Notes under the pieces: model-generated | Told to the model about the DNA's origin: nothing | What the model saw: the letters and a program-made list of their open reading frames with translations, nothing else | Database searches by the model: none | Program-made: the position numbers and the translations under genes | Assembly: GCA_959347315.1 (NCBI GenBank) | Contig: OY365810.1 | Span: 5,202,832 to 5,266,831 of the forward strand | Direction: 5' to 3' | Length of the DNA stretch: 64,000 bases | Origin: Bimastos eiseni | Lineage: Eukaryota; Annelida; Clitellata; Crassiclitellata; Lumbricidae | Part shown: in pieces, positions 1 through 11,863 of the stretch | How positions within the stretch are numbered: the stretch's first letter is position 1 | Layout of the letters: each line of letters starts with the position of its first letter

Positions 1-540
1 GTCGCGCAACAATCTCCAGGTATGCCATTAAACTGGCATAATACCTTAGGCTTTCTCTACAGTTCTGAGAGGAATCCACTTCCTCACAATAGTATGCGCA
101 CATTTTAATGAAACAATTACATGGCGAATTGACTCATGAGATTATTATGTGCAACGTCCATGTTTGTTGTGAAATAACAGAAATTCCCGTAAGACGGAAC
201 TAGGAAATAGAAAAAATGTAGTTAATATGAAATATTGTAGTTAACTTGAAACTGCTTCATAAAAGCAGTAATAACTATTTTTAACTACTTCTTAAAAACT
301 AGTTTTAACTACTAGGCAACTACTCGTACTCCCATAGTAGTCATAACTACTAGTTAATAAGTACAGTAGCTAAACGTGCCCATCACTACATATTTATGCA
401 TATTATAGCTATCCTATAGGTCCTATCAGAAAAAAACCAAAATAGTGTTAAATAATTTTAATATAATAAATTTAGCAAATTTTTTAATGTTGTAGCGTTA
501 TGCTACGAGGTGCCATTTACCCTTAGTCGGTAGCGGTTTC
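1..540. other. AT-rich stretch, no gene seen; possible hAT-type terminus at 374-390
   Basis: No coding region is recognisable. Positions 215-370 are rich in degenerate TAACTAC/TAGTAGTT words. The minus strand at 374-390 reads TAGTGATGGGCACGTTT, which resembles the terminal motif of some hAT transposons. No partner inverted repeat or target duplication is visible inside the window, so this is only a suggestion. Confidence 0.3.
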
Positions 541-815
541 TACTAGGTGAGATTGTTGCCTGTTGCGACGTATTACAGCCTGAGCCGTTTTTCGTTGGGC
601 GTGTTGGCCCGTCTTAGCCGGGCCGTGCTGGATCGTGCTGGCCTGGCACAAACCGACTCTCGCCGGCGTGCCAATCTCGGCTCGAACCTTCCTTCCGCTG
701 AACGTCTCGGCACGGGCGTGCCCGAGCATGGCACGAGCGTGCTAGCCCAGCACGAATCGTCCTCCCCTTACGTGCAGGCCCGGCAAGACGTGCTGGCCGG
801 GTACGATAAGGCTAT
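541..815. repeat. GC-rich, CpG-rich island of GCACG/CGTGC words
   Basis: This block contrasts sharply with its AT-rich flanks. It repeats CGTGC and GCACG in both orientations (for example CCGTGCTGG, GGCACGGGCG, GAGCGTGCTAGC, GACGTGCTGGCC), giving many short inverted pairs. Open frames on both strands across it have low-complexity, repeat-driven composition and no domain I recognise. It may be a diverged palindromic repeat or a transposon fragment. Confidence 0.4.
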
Positions 816-1530
816 GAATAGAGGGCATTCCTGCATTAGAGAGGATGAGAGAAATGACATTCGATGGTTCATTTCAGATGATTCGACAGTGACTAGTCGT
901 GTTACAGTTGATTCGATGTGTTGACTATCTGCTGCTGCTATGACGTAGAATAAAGACAAGTTCATTGATCAACACATTGACTTCGTCTGTACTTCAGTGC
1001 CTTTCGATCTCGTAGCAATCTAGAAAACCTTCGTCAGACCGATTAGGTCTTATCCAGCGGACGATCAAGAAGACGAGAATACCATGGCCATGCTCGGTCT
1101 CCTGTGGGTACCAGAATATAGAGGGAGCCAAATTTTCCCAGAGCGTTGGTCGAATCCTGCAACTGCCTGGCCTACGGTCGATACCGACCTGATAGGGTTT
1201 GGCCACAATTATATTGTAGTCAATATTCTTATTCAAAATAATCTATTCTAATTAAATAAAATTACCAAAGAACGTTTCTGACAAGTTATTTTCTGTTGGG
1301 TCACGCAAACAAATATTTATTTAATTGGGGTAACATCAAAAATGTAGTCTGGACACCGCTGCCTTAGCTACCAATTGTATTATAAAGAAAACAACTCTAA
1401 CATTCGGCTTCTATGCATATTCATAAAATTTTCAAGCCTAGACCAAATTAAACAAATTATTTGCAACCGTCGATGCCATTCGCATAAATGACATGCTAAA
1501 TTACTGTACATGAGGACATCATTCTGAGGC
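816..1530. other. Unassigned sequence, possibly an old retroelement fragment
   Basis: No gene is recognised. An AATAAA lies at about 948-953 followed by a structured 120-bp stretch, which could be the end of an LTR, but no second LTR, primer site or gag/pol coding is visible. The 1240-1530 part is plain AT-rich sequence. Confidence 0.2.
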
Positions 1531-1715
1531 GCGATCTTATTAGTACGCGATCTTAATAGGCTGCGAGCTTTTGTGTTGCGACCTTTTATGCCGCGATCTT
1601 GTTGCCCGCGATCTTATTTGCCCGCCATCTTATTAGTCTGCGATCGTTTGTGTTGTGACCTTTTGTGCGCGACCATTTGAGGCGCGAACTCTCGTGCGCA
1701 ATCTCTTCGACGTAA
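1531..1715. repeat. Degenerate minisatellite based on GCGATCTTATT
   Basis: About ten imperfect repeats of a 15-20 bp unit resembling GCGATCTTATTNGYC are visible (GCGATCTTATTAGTAC, GCGATCTTAATAGGCT, GCGATCTTGTTGCCC, GCGATCTTATTTGCCC and so on). It ends where EGF-unit intron sequence resumes near 1716, so it or its carrier replaced the EGF exon expected there. Confidence 0.55.
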
Positions 1716-2610
1716 CACCGCAGAGGAAAGCAATAACTGCAGCAATCTTCGGGAGCATAGCCTTGACTTTTGGAAAAACGCCACGGCCAGAGGATGTGAA
1801 AGCGTCAGAAGGTATCAAGTGATGTCTTGGATGGGGTTATGCTCCCAACGTGGTCTTCGGCGTAGTTCCAACCGACAACTCATTTTGAGCGTTTGCTGCC
1901 ATTTTATTTTGCCAAAATAACCTTTTGATATTGCGCATACAAGCCTAATATTTAATGTATATCTACATGGATCAATCAGTTATATAATTGAAGTTCATCA
2001 GGATGCAACCAAAACGCCCAGTATAGGTTATTGTACTGGGTATGTTCACTTAAACAGGGAGATTCATCTGTCTAAATATCTGGCAAACAATGGTAAGTAG
2101 TTCCGATCAATGAACTACGTTTTCAGGGATACAGGGATATCTCATGAACTCATAATATCAATCAACTCTTAAGAAAGTTTCGGTCGTCGTGACATTCGTG
2201 TTATCTATCTCCCGATTTGCACGAACAAGCCAATCAATAACGGATGTGAAATAAAAGTTCGTTTGACCTACTCAGAGATCGTGATTAAAAATGTCATGCT
2301 CTGTTCGTACCTCTTCAATTGTCCGAAGGCTATTATTGTAAAGAGATATATGACAACAGTCGACTTTTGAGTTTAAAAATTTCCTTTAAGATATCTTTAT
2401 TTATTTACTGAGCGTTTTGAAAAGAATGATGAGACGAAAAAGTTATTTTGTTCATAAGCTATAATTAGGTTGTGCGAGAGAATTATTCGTTATTAGCGTT
2501 ATGCGGATCTTTACAATAAACTAACTCGATATCGAGTACATGAACTCCGCGATCACTTTTAATTTGACTATAACTGATCAGATTACAGCCTATAAAACAC
2601 AATGACTAAC
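1716..2610 (-). repeat. EGF-unit intron sequence lacking its exon
   Basis: From 1716 the sequence matches the intron part of the other EGF units, in the same order (GAGGAAAGCAATAACTGC, the GCCACGGCCAGAGG region, then the CTCTTAAGAAAGTTTCG block). The exon that should lie just left of 1716 is missing. The 2611 exon is therefore the last EGF exon of the transcript visible in the window. Confidence 0.6.
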
Positions 2611-2721
2611 CTGTTTCACAGCTTGAATCAGTGTATCCCGATTCACAGATGCATGCATATTTGTTTACTTCCTCAATACATGTTCCATATACACACGGAT
2701 TTGACTCGCATTCGTCGATTT
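2611..2721 (-). CDS. EGF exon 1 of the diverged group (IDEC type)
   Basis: All six cysteines are present. The module begins IDECESNPC, has Y12 (VYGTC) and I16, and ends GYTDSSCET. Donor is GTTAGT. The acceptor CTACAG is kept, but the intron just upstream of it is the CAATTGTCC segment that normally lies elsewhere in the unit. The pyrimidine tract is therefore poor, and a deletion joined the two places. The O-glucose consensus (CESNPC) is intact; the O-GlcNAc-type site is altered (TD for TG). Confidence 0.65.
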
Positions 2722-3037
2722 CTGTAGCAATTGTCCATAGGCCATTATTGGCTTCAATGTAATGAAATATGTGACAACAGTCCACTATTTAGTTTAATTA
2801 CTTACTTTAAATATCGGTATCTGACTAGTGTGGGCTTTGAAGACAGAGATGCGACGAATTATTTATTTTGTTCATAAGCCATAATTAGCTTGTCCAGCCG
2901 ACATAATTCGTTCATAGCGCTATACGGATCTACAGCGACTCGATTAACGAATTTTATTTGCAGTGAATGAGCCCTGCGATCACCTGAAATTTGATCATAA
3001 TGGATCAGATGACAGCCTAATAGACTCAAAGACTGAC

Positions 3038-3148
3038 CTGTTTCACAGTTTGAACCACTGTATCCCGATTCACAGATGCATACGTATTTGTTTATCTCCT
3101 CATTACATGTTCCATTGACACATGGGTATGACTTGCATTCGTCGATTT
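3038..3148 (-). CDS. EGF exon 2 of the diverged group (IDEC type)
   Basis: Module with [18 protein letters not shown] and GYSG, six cysteines. Donor GTCAGT; pyrimidine-rich acceptor TTTCCTCTACAG. It lies only 316 bp upstream of exon 1, the shortest intron in the locus, consistent with the deletion noted at exon 1. Confidence 0.75.
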
Positions 3149-4072
3149 CTGTAGAGGAAAGATATAACTGCAAAGAATCTTGGGTAGTATAATCTTGACT
3201 ATTGAAACAAAGCCACGGCCAGAGGCCGTGAGAGCGTCAGAAGCTCCCTAGAGGTAACTTGATTGGGATTATTCTCCCATCGTGGTCTTAGTCGGAGTTC
3301 CAGCTGACAACGGATTTTGAACACTTGCTGTCATTTTATTTTGCCAAATTCACCTTTTGTTATTGCGCATACTAACGCAATATTTAATGATTATCTGCAT
3401 GGGTCTATCACCTAAATAATCAAATAATCGAAGCTCATCAGCATGCAACTAAAAATGCCTAGTGTAGGTTCCTATACATGATACGCTCACCTAACCAGCT
3501 AGATTCATACCTCTACATGTCTAGCAAACAATGTTTCGTAACCCCGATCAATACAAAACATTTTCAAGGAGATATTGATCTCTCTTAAACTGATATTTTC
3601 AATCAACTCAAAAGAAAGTTTCGATCAACGCAACGTCAAAATTGTCCATCTCCTTATTTGCATGAAAAACCCAATCAATAACGGATGTGAAATAAATGTT
3701 CGCTAGGCCTACTCAGAGACCATGATTGACCATACCATGCATTGTTCAATGTTCATACCTCAAAAAGGGTCCGTTGACCATTATTGTCTTTCATAAGAAG
3801 AAATATGTGACAACTGTCGTCTAATTAGTTTAAATACTTACCTTAAAATATGTATATCTGTTTATTAAGCGTTTTGAAGAGTGTTACTATGAATAATTTG
3901 TTTCGTTCATGAGCCATAATTGAATCGACCAGGAGACATAATATGTTCATAGAGCTATGCGGATTTATAGGAACGCGATTAACGACCTCCATTTCCAATA
4001 AATGAACTCCGCGATCACCTTAAATTGATTGTAACGGATTAGAATAACAGCCTAATAGACTCACAGACTTAC

Positions 4073-4183
4073 CTGTTTCACAGTTTGAACCACTGAATCC
4101 CGATTCACAGATGCATACGTATTTGTTTACTTCCTCATTACATCTTCCATGGACACATGGATTTGACTTACATTCGTCGATAT
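4073..4183 (-). CDS. EGF exon 3 of the diverged group (DIDEC type)
   Basis: The split codon gives D1, so the full calcium-binding signature D-I-D-E-C is present. [11 protein letters not shown] and GFSG follow. Donor GTAAGT is the strongest in the window. Acceptor TCCTCTACAG is good. Confidence 0.75.
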
Positions 4184-5013
4184 CTGTAGAGGAAGGATAT
4201 AACTGCAAAGAGTCTGCGAAAGTATAACCTTGACTATAATAACAATGTCACGACCATGGTCAACCCAGTCTGAGCAACTGCTGCCATTTTACTTTGACAA
4301 ATTTAGCTTTTGACATTGAGCATACTAACGTAATATTTACTATATATCTACATGGGTCTATCAGTAATATAATCGAAGCTCATCAATAGGCAGGCAAATA
4401 AAAACGGCTTGTGTAGTTTGCTGGACGGTATTTGTTCACTTAAGTAGGGAGATTCGTCCCTCTAACAATCGAGAAAACAATTCTTCGTAACTCCGATCAT
4501 TAAAATACGTTTTCAGGGAAACATAGATCTCTCATGAAGTGATAATATCAATTACACTTAAGAAAGTTTCGATCATCGCGACACCTGTGTTATCCATCAC
4601 TCGATTTGCACGAACAAGACAATGAATTAGGAATGAAAAATAAATGTTCGTTAAGCTTACTAAGAGATCATGATCATCCCTGCCATGCGTTGTTCATACC
4701 TCAGCAATTGTCCATAGGCTAATATTGGCTTTTATAATATAAACATAAGAAAACAGTCGAATATTTTGTTTTAAACTTACTTTAAAATACGATAGCCTGT
4801 ATGCTGCGCTTCTTAAAGACAGTCACACGACGAATAATTTATTTCTTTCATAAGCCATAATAAGCTTGTATATCAGACATAATTCGTTCATAACTATATG
4901 CGGATATACAGCGACACGATTAATGAATTTTATTTCCACTGAATGAACTCCGCGATCACCTTAAATTTGATTATTACGGATCAGATGACAGTCTAATAGA
5001 CTCAAAGACTGAC

Positions 5014-5124
5014 CTATTTCACAGTTTGAACCACTGTATCCCGATTCACAGATGCAAACGTATTTGTTTACTTCCTCATTGCATATTCCATGGACACATG
5101 GATTTGACTTGCATTCGTCGATAT
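5014..5124 (-). CDS. EGF exon 4 of the diverged group (DIDEC type)
   Basis: [20 protein letters not shown]; the last full codon is Ile (CEI) instead of Thr. Donor GTCAGT, acceptor CTACAG. There is no stop in frame. Confidence 0.72.
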
Positions 5125-5395
5125 CTGTAGAGGAAATCAATCACTCCAAAGAATCTTTGGAAGTATAACCTTGACTTTTGGAACAACACCACGCCATAGG
5201 CTGTGAGAACGTCAGAAGCTCCCTAGCGTTAACTTGATTGGGATTATTCTCCCATCGTGGTCTTAATCGGAGTTCCAGCCAGCCCACAACGGATTTTGAA
5301 CACATGCTGTCATTTTATTTTCTCAAATTCACCTTTTGTTAATGCGCATACTAACCTATTATTTAATGTATATATACATGGGTCTATCACTTAAA

Positions 5396-5411
5396 TTGCA
5401 TTCATCGATAT
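5396..5411 (-). pseudogene. 16-bp remnant of an EGF exon
   Basis: Only the acceptor-side end of the module survives (IDEC plus part of the next codon) beside a retained TTACAG acceptor. The rest of the exon and the adjoining intron are deleted; the sequence jumps straight to the ATGGGTCTATCA block of another part of the unit. Confidence 0.6.
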
Positions 5412-5817
5412 CTGTAAAGGAAGGATATAGCAGCAAAGATTCTATGGAAGTATAACCTTGAATATTATAACAATGTCAAGGCCATGGGTCACGCATTCTG
5501 AGCATTTGCTGTCATGTTACTTTGACAAATTTAGCCTTTTGTATTGAGCATACTAACCTAATATTTAATGTATATCTACATGGGTCTATCAGTAATATAA
5601 TCGAAGCTCATCAGTAGGCAAATAAAAACGACCGGTGTAGTCTCATGTGCTGTATATGCTCACTTAAGCAAGGAGATTCATCCTTCCAACAATTTAGCAA
5701 ACAATACTTAGTAACTCCGATCATTAAATACGTTTTCAGGAAAACATGGATCTCTCATGAACTGATAATATCAGTTAACACTTAAGAAAGTTTCGATCCT
5801 CGCGGCACCAGTGTTAT

Positions 5818-6691
5818 CAGTAGTAGTATTTTATATGGTGGCGCATTTGGTCATAACACTAATCAATCCACCCATTTAACAGGTTACCAAAACGTAATAA
5901 TAACCTATAATTAGGTTAAAAATAAATATGGATAAACCTAAGACTCTGGTCAAACATCAACCATTGGGCCAGAAGGCGGTGAGAAATTTCCCGAAAAATT
6001 TGAAAATGAGCCACACATCATGCCCACACCCAATGTTGGTCAAAACACCCACCAATAGGTCAAAAGTCTCGGGAATTTCCAATAGTTTCGTTGTGACACT
6101 ACCATAAGACTACGAGATATTCATCATCAACTCATGAATTAACTGATTTAGGGAAACAGAGCCATTTCACCAGCGACTTGTTACGGCGTATCTTGATAAC
6201 CTTTTCAATTCTAAATATTTCTTGAGTAGTCTTCTGTAGCTCCTATTCGTTAAATGAGCCCTGTATTTCCTCACCATTATAACCAGTAATCTTATAAGTT
6301 GGTGGATCTGTGTATTGAATCTGTGAAATTGTAATAATTTCTTCTGACCATTTCGGTGTGTAACTTTTTTCAAATATGTTCCTTTTCTTAGTTATTTTAA
6401 CCTTATCTGTTATCGAGAATCTAGGCACAATAGGCTATGGAATTTAACTTCCATTTAAGTTCATCCATACAGCCTTTTCATGCACTTTCAAACTAGCTTC
6501 AGAAGGCGTCATTTTAATGGAAGAATGCCTGATATTATATTGTATTTGGTCGAGCTTATTGCCAGAGTAGTGTTTGCTTATATTTTTACACTGGTCTTTG
6601 CTCAGGTTTCTCGATAAAACGTCGAGACTCGATGCCATGAATCTAAAACTATCAATGAAACGTAATTCTCGTTTAAACTCTACTTGCTTCG
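5818..6691 (-). mobile_element. Insertion carrying a Maverick/Polinton-type integrase fragment
   Basis: EGF-unit intron sequence stops after CAGTGTTATC near 5817 and restarts at AATGCTTCGTAACTCC near 6692. About 0.87 kb of unrelated DNA lies between. The left 300 bp (5818-6127) is AT-rich with no recognised gene; the right part holds the integrase remnant described next. No terminal inverted repeat or 6-bp target duplication could be recognised, so this is a fragment. Confidence 0.5.
6128..6645 (-). pseudogene. C-terminal part of a Polinton/Maverick-like integrase (F54H12.3-like), broken
   Basis: The reading order on the minus strand matches the end of retroviral-type integrases of Maverick/Polinton elements. 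First comes the last core helix with the HSSIKMTPSEA motif. Then follows a post-core segment with FEKSYTPKWSEE and TYKITGYNGEEIQGSF, and a chromo-like tail with RIEKV and SLVKW. The catalytic DDE core is absent. A stop follows the NLNGS end of the core segment, TAG at 6243-6245 cuts the post-core segment, and TGA at 6132-6134 cuts the tail. Family assignment is from remembered sequence patterns. Confidence 0.65.
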
Positions 6692-7213
6692 TAATGCTTC
6701 GTAACTCCGATCAACACAATACATTTTCTGGGAGATATGGACCACTCTTACACTTCAATCAGGACTTAAGAGAGTTGCGATCGTGGCGACATCAATGTTA
6801 TCTATCTCTCGATTTGCATGAACAAGCCAATCAATACCAGATGTGAAATAAACATTCGCTAGGCCAATCAGAGATAATGACTGACCATGCTATGCATTGT
6901 TCAGACCTCAATAAATATCCGTAGGCCATAATTGTAATAAATATATTGAAATGTGTGACAACAGTCGACTATTTGGTTTAACTACTTACTTTAAAATATC
7001 TATATCTGTTTATTGAGCGTTTTGAACAGTGTAACGACGAATAATTTGTTTCGTTCAGGAGCCATAAGCGGATTGTGCAGGAGACATAATTCGTTCATAG
7101 CGCAATGCGGATTTCTAGCGACGCGATAAACGACCTCCACTTACATTAATTGAACTCAGCGATCACCTTAAATTTGATTATAACGGAACAGCCTAATTGA
7201 CTTAAAGACTGAC

Positions 7214-7324
7214 CAGTTTCACAGTTTGAATCATTGTATCCCGATGCACAGATGCATACGTATTTGTTTACTTCCTCATTACATCTTCCATGGACACATG
7301 GATTTGACTTACATTCGTCGATAT
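7214..7324 (-). CDS. EGF exon 5 of the diverged group (DIDEC type)
   Basis: [16 protein letters not shown], then CASGYNDSNC: the O-GlcNAc-type site is lost (ND for TG). The exon ends ACTG rather than ACAG before GTCAGT; the codon stays Thr. Acceptor is CATACAG. Confidence 0.72.
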
Positions 7325-8148
7325 CTGTATGGGAAAGATATAATTGCAAAGAATCTACGGAAGTATAACCATGACTACAATAACAATGTAAAGTCCAGGG
7401 GCAACGCATTTTATGCATTTGCTGGCAAATTATTCTTGACAAATTTAGCTTGTTATTGAGCGTGGTAACCAAATATTTATTGTATTTCTACATGAGTCTA
7501 TCAGAAATATAATCGAAGCTCATCAGTAAGCAAATAAAAGCGCCCGGTGTCGATTCCTGCACTATTATGTTCACACAAGTACGGGCATTCATTCTTCTAA
7601 CAATCGAGCAAAGAATGCTTATTAACTCCGATCATTAAAATATGTTTTCAGGGAAACATGGATCACTCATGAACTGATAATATCAATAAACACTTAAGAA
7701 AGTTTCGATCATCGCGACCCCAGTTTAAGTTATCTATTACTCGAGTTGCACAAACAAGCCGATGAATTACGATTTTGAAAAAATGTTCGTCAGGCCTACT
7801 CTGAGATCATGATTAACCATGCCATGTATTGCATATATCTCAGCAGTTTTCCATGGGCAAAGGTGGCATTTATGTTATTAAATATGACAACAGTCAAAGA
7901 TTTGTTTCTAACTTACTTTAGAATACCTATATCTGTATATTGCGCATTTTGAAAACAGTGGTACGACGAATAATTTATTTAATTCATAAGCCATAATAAG
8001 CTGGTATAGCAGATTTAATTCGTTCATAGCGTTATGTCATGTACAGCGACACGATTAACGAATTTTATTTCCAGTGAATGAACACCGCGAACACCTTAAA
8101 TTTGATCATAACGGATCAGATGATAGTCTAATAGACTTAAAGACTGAC

Positions 8149-8259
8149 CTGTTTCACAGTCTGAACCATTGTATCCCGATTCACAGATGCATGCGTATTT
8201 GTTTACCTCCTCATTGCATGTTCCATGGACACATGGATTTGATTTGCACTCGTCGAATT
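8149..8259 (-). CDS. EGF exon 6 of the diverged group (FDEC type)
   Basis: FDECKSNPC replaces [23 protein letters not shown]. Six cysteines, frame open. Donor GTCAGT; acceptor TCCTCTTCAG. The O-GlcNAc-type Thr31 is Asn. Confidence 0.73.
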
Positions 8260-9166
8260 CTGAAGAGGAAAGCAATCACTGCAAAGAATCGTTAGAAGTA
8301 TAACCTTGACTTTTGGAACAACGCTACGGACAAAGGCTGTGAGAGCGTCAGATGTTCCCTAGCGTTAACTTGATTGGGCTTATTCTCCCATCGTGGTCTT
8401 CGTCGGAATTCCATCCGACAACTGATTTTGAACATTTGCTGCAATTTTATTTTCCCAAATTCACCTTTTGTTAATGCGCATACTAACCTAATATTTAATG
8501 CCAATATACAAGGGGCTATTACTTAAATAATCTAAGCTCATCAGCATGCAAATAAAAACGTCCGATGTAGGTTCCCATATATGACACGTTTACTTAAGTA
8601 GCTAGATTCACCTTTTTAAATATCTAGCAAACAATGCTTCGTAACTCCGATCAATACAACACATTCTCAGGCAGAAATGAATCTCTCTTAAACTGATATT
8701 GTCAATCAACTCTTAAGAAAGTTTCGATCGTCGCTACAATAATGTTATCTATCTCTCGATTTGCATGAACAAGCCAATCAAAAACGGTAATGAAATAAAT
8801 GTTCGCTTGGGTTATTCAGAGTTCATGATTGACCATGCCGCGCATTGTTCATACCTCAACAAATGTCCTTAGGCCATTATTTTCTTTCATATATTGAAAT
8901 ATGTGACAACAGTCGACAGTTTATTCGAATTACTTACTTTAAAATATCTATATCTGGTCATTGAGCGTTTTGAAGTATTACGACCAATAATTTATTTCGT
9001 TCAAGAGCCATAATTAGATTTTCCAGGAGACTTAATTCGTATGCAACGCTATTCGGGTTGATAGCGATGCTATTAACGACCTCCCTTTCTAAGAAATGAA
9101 CTCTGCGATTACATTAAATTTGATCGTTACGGAATAGATGACACGCAAATGGACTCAAAGACTGAC

Positions 9167-9277
9167 CTGTTTCACAGTGTGAACCAGTGTAAGCCGATTC
9201 ACAGATGCATACGTATTTGCTTACTTCCTCATCGCATGTTCCACGGACGCATGGATTTGACTTGCATTCGTTGATAT
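9167..9277 (-). CDS. EGF exon 7 of the diverged group (DINEC type)
   Basis: D-I-N-E-C still fits the calcium-binding consensus. VRGTC, DEEVSKY and SAYTGSHC show more change than other copies, including Gly29 to Ala. Donor GTCAGT; acceptor TCCTCTGCAG. Confidence 0.73.
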
Positions 9278-9454
9278 CTGCAGAGGAAAAATATTGCGGC
9301 AAAAAATTACGCAAGTATAACCTTCACTATTAAAACAAAGTCACGGCAGATGCAACGCATTTTGAGCATTTGGTGCCATTTTATGTTGACACATTCACTT
9401 TTTGGTTTTGCGCATACCATCCTTATACTTAAAGTACATCTTCATAGGTCTCTC

Positions 9455-11863
9455 ATGGCACCGTTAGTTGGCGCTAGAGTATCGATCAATCAATCCCTGA
9501 GTGCGTGCCGCAATGAAAGTGGACCCATCACTAAGTTTGCCTGGCCAGTACGCTGTAACCAATGGTTTCACGCCTATCTGTATATACAATATAATGTTGC
9601 CCTAAACCTATGTCAATCTAGATCATGCAGCAACGGCTGTACATGATCATTCAGCCAACTAATTACTCAATCTATACATATTGATGAATTCTAGATCACG
9701 CGTAAGCAAACTCAGTAATCGATCAGCTTCCACTCATACCGCCACGCTTTTTGGACTTAGGATCTAGCTCACATTAAACAACAACGACTTTCAGATTATT
9801 TTCTAAATGATTCTTATTATATTGTTCACATAAAGGAGTTACACGTTAAGCAACATCGCCAACAATTGTAATAATTAATTCCTAAATCAAAACCGTCAAA
9901 GGTAATACTCGGCTTCACCTGAGCCTATATGAATAGACTTCCTAAAAATCTTATAATGATCAGTTACGCAAAGTGGATACTCGAGTACATAACCTCAATG
10001 TTAATGATAAGTTGACAACATGATGATAATATTAATAGTAATAAACCTTAAGAAAACTTACTCATTAATAAATTTGCAAAAGTAATAATTTAGAAGTTAC
10101 GTTTCCCTGACAGACCTCTGAGCTCGGAACCACACCAGCAGAAGCTGCTGTAACTAGCCGAACAAGCTAGCTTATAGCTAAAGTGGCGAATGCTTTCACA
10201 ATGTCCAACCAATCACAGGCAAGAATGACTTCTAGGAAGGCAGCCCACCCATAGTCAGTCCTAGTTAGGAAGCCACGAAGCAGCTGTCAGTCATGCTCGT
10301 AGTCACTGAACACTCAGTTAAACTAACCAATAGAATTGTCTCATATAAATAATTAAGCAGCAATAATAATAATTATATCTTAAATATTAACTCCGTGACA
10401 GTCCCCCAGCCTAGGACACTGATCTCTGGATGAGGACATTAGTAGGTCATTCAAAGGAACAGCAAGAACTGTAAACCCCGTAAGAACGCCAGAAATACGG
10501 TAAATAACAAATAAGACAGAAGCCAATTCAAAATGACAGAGCCAAGCAAAAACACACGCTACATTAAAGAAAATGACACTTGAATAAGAAATGTCGGCAC
10601 GGAATAACCTCTGTCCCCAACCAGATGTGAAACTCTGGAACACAGTTCTATTCCAAAGAAGATTCAAGGACGGAAGATATACGCAGGGCGAACATTTCTA
10701 GGCATGCCAGGTAAGCGAAACTCGCAACCACATAACAGCATAAATATATGTTGGTAGCGAAATCTCGTCAGAACGAACTTCATCCGCAAATCCCGAAGGA
10801 GGCCTCGGACGTTAACACGAGCCCGAGAAGACCTTCGTACTATCTTCCTTCCTACACGAGGGAGAGGAAGGGTGACCTGCAGCTGAGAAACATTGCTAGA
10901 GATTCTGCAACTACGCAGCCTCACTACCATGAAAAAGAGACAACATAAATGAATAATGATGAAAGGGAAGACGCAAGTAGACGAGCGGCTATAATATGAG
11001 AATGAACTCTAATCCTCGGCACACCACACGATTCAACACAATACAGTAAACTAACATAAGCAGCAAATAAGGGTCTCGATGCACGACAAGAGGGCTGAGC
11101 CTCCTAAAATACTACTGATACACAAGGCAACAATCCCTCGGCAGTGAAAGCCGTATAGATAAATAAACTCACACACAGAACCAACTATGTATGTCCCTAC
11201 CGTAAACTTGCAGATATCAAACGGTAATTATAGGCCTATGTGCGGTAAAAAACAAATCTGCAATGTCCAGTAAAACTCGCAGCGACCACTGCAAACTATT
11301 GCAGATACGTTCGACGAATGATCACGAGGACAAAAGCCTTTACAACAACAACATAGACAATCAAATCATTACAAATTGCAGTGTTCGGTAACTGACCGAA
11401 GATAAATCCATCAATGATCAATTAAAGAAAACGTCACCCAAATGCTGGTAACAGCGCAAAGTAAAACGCATGCTGGGAAGCATTTCGCCAATATTACACA
11501 TATAGTACATACGAGAAATTGTCAATAATCATTGAACCGTCAATGTAAAACATCTGAATCATCGAAAAACATCGGAACAAATGTGATCATGTAAACAGCG
11601 CAACATTGAAACACAGTAATCCGGCAATAATCTGAATGAGCGTAGCAGATAATCAGTTCAATCAAAATCATCAGGTCATTTGGCATACAGCCGGCATGCG
11701 GATACGGCGTCCATGAATGTTGCCGATAAAGCAATGATAAATGAATTGAATAATATTCCTAATCCTAGTTTACGGGAACCTATAGAGAGATCTTTAGCCA
11801 GGGATATATTGTCCGCTAAAGCAAGCTTTGGCTTAGGCATAGCCGATTTAAAAAAAAATTAAT
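9455..11863. mobile_element. Unidentified 2.4-kb insertion in EGF-unit intron
   Basis: EGF-unit intron sequence breaks off after the CTTCATAGGTCTCTCA block near 9454 and resumes with AATCAACACTCATGAAAGTTTCG near 11864. Between them I find no RT, transposase or EGF sequence, no clear terminal repeats, and only short open frames. The right end carries a short plus-strand ORF listed separately. The content is unlike the flanks, so an inserted element or translocated fragment is inferred. Confidence 0.4.
11713..11862 (+). CDS. Short unassigned ORF tail at the end of the 2.4-kb insertion
   Basis: From ATG 11713 the frame encodes about 49 residues with balanced, protein-like composition (for example NELNNIPNPSL and SLARDILSAKASFGLG), ending LKKN and TAA next to a poly-A run. 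I do not recognise the family. It could be the C-terminus of a mobile-element protein; chance cannot be excluded at this length. Confidence 0.25.
   Translation: MNVADKAMINELNNIPNPSLREPIERSLARDILSAKASFGLGIADLKKN

Noticed and set aside
547..924. 125-codon plus frame in the GC-rich island
   Set aside because: Composition is driven by the GCACG/CGTGC repeat and it runs into unrelated sequence; no domain.
900..1240. LTR of a retrovirus-like element
   Set aside because: Only an AATAAA and general appearance; no paired LTR, primer site or coding region.
10380..10948. Overlapping 66- to 95-codon frames on both strands
   Set aside because: Mutually overlapping, no recognised motifs; expected by chance in 2.4 kb.
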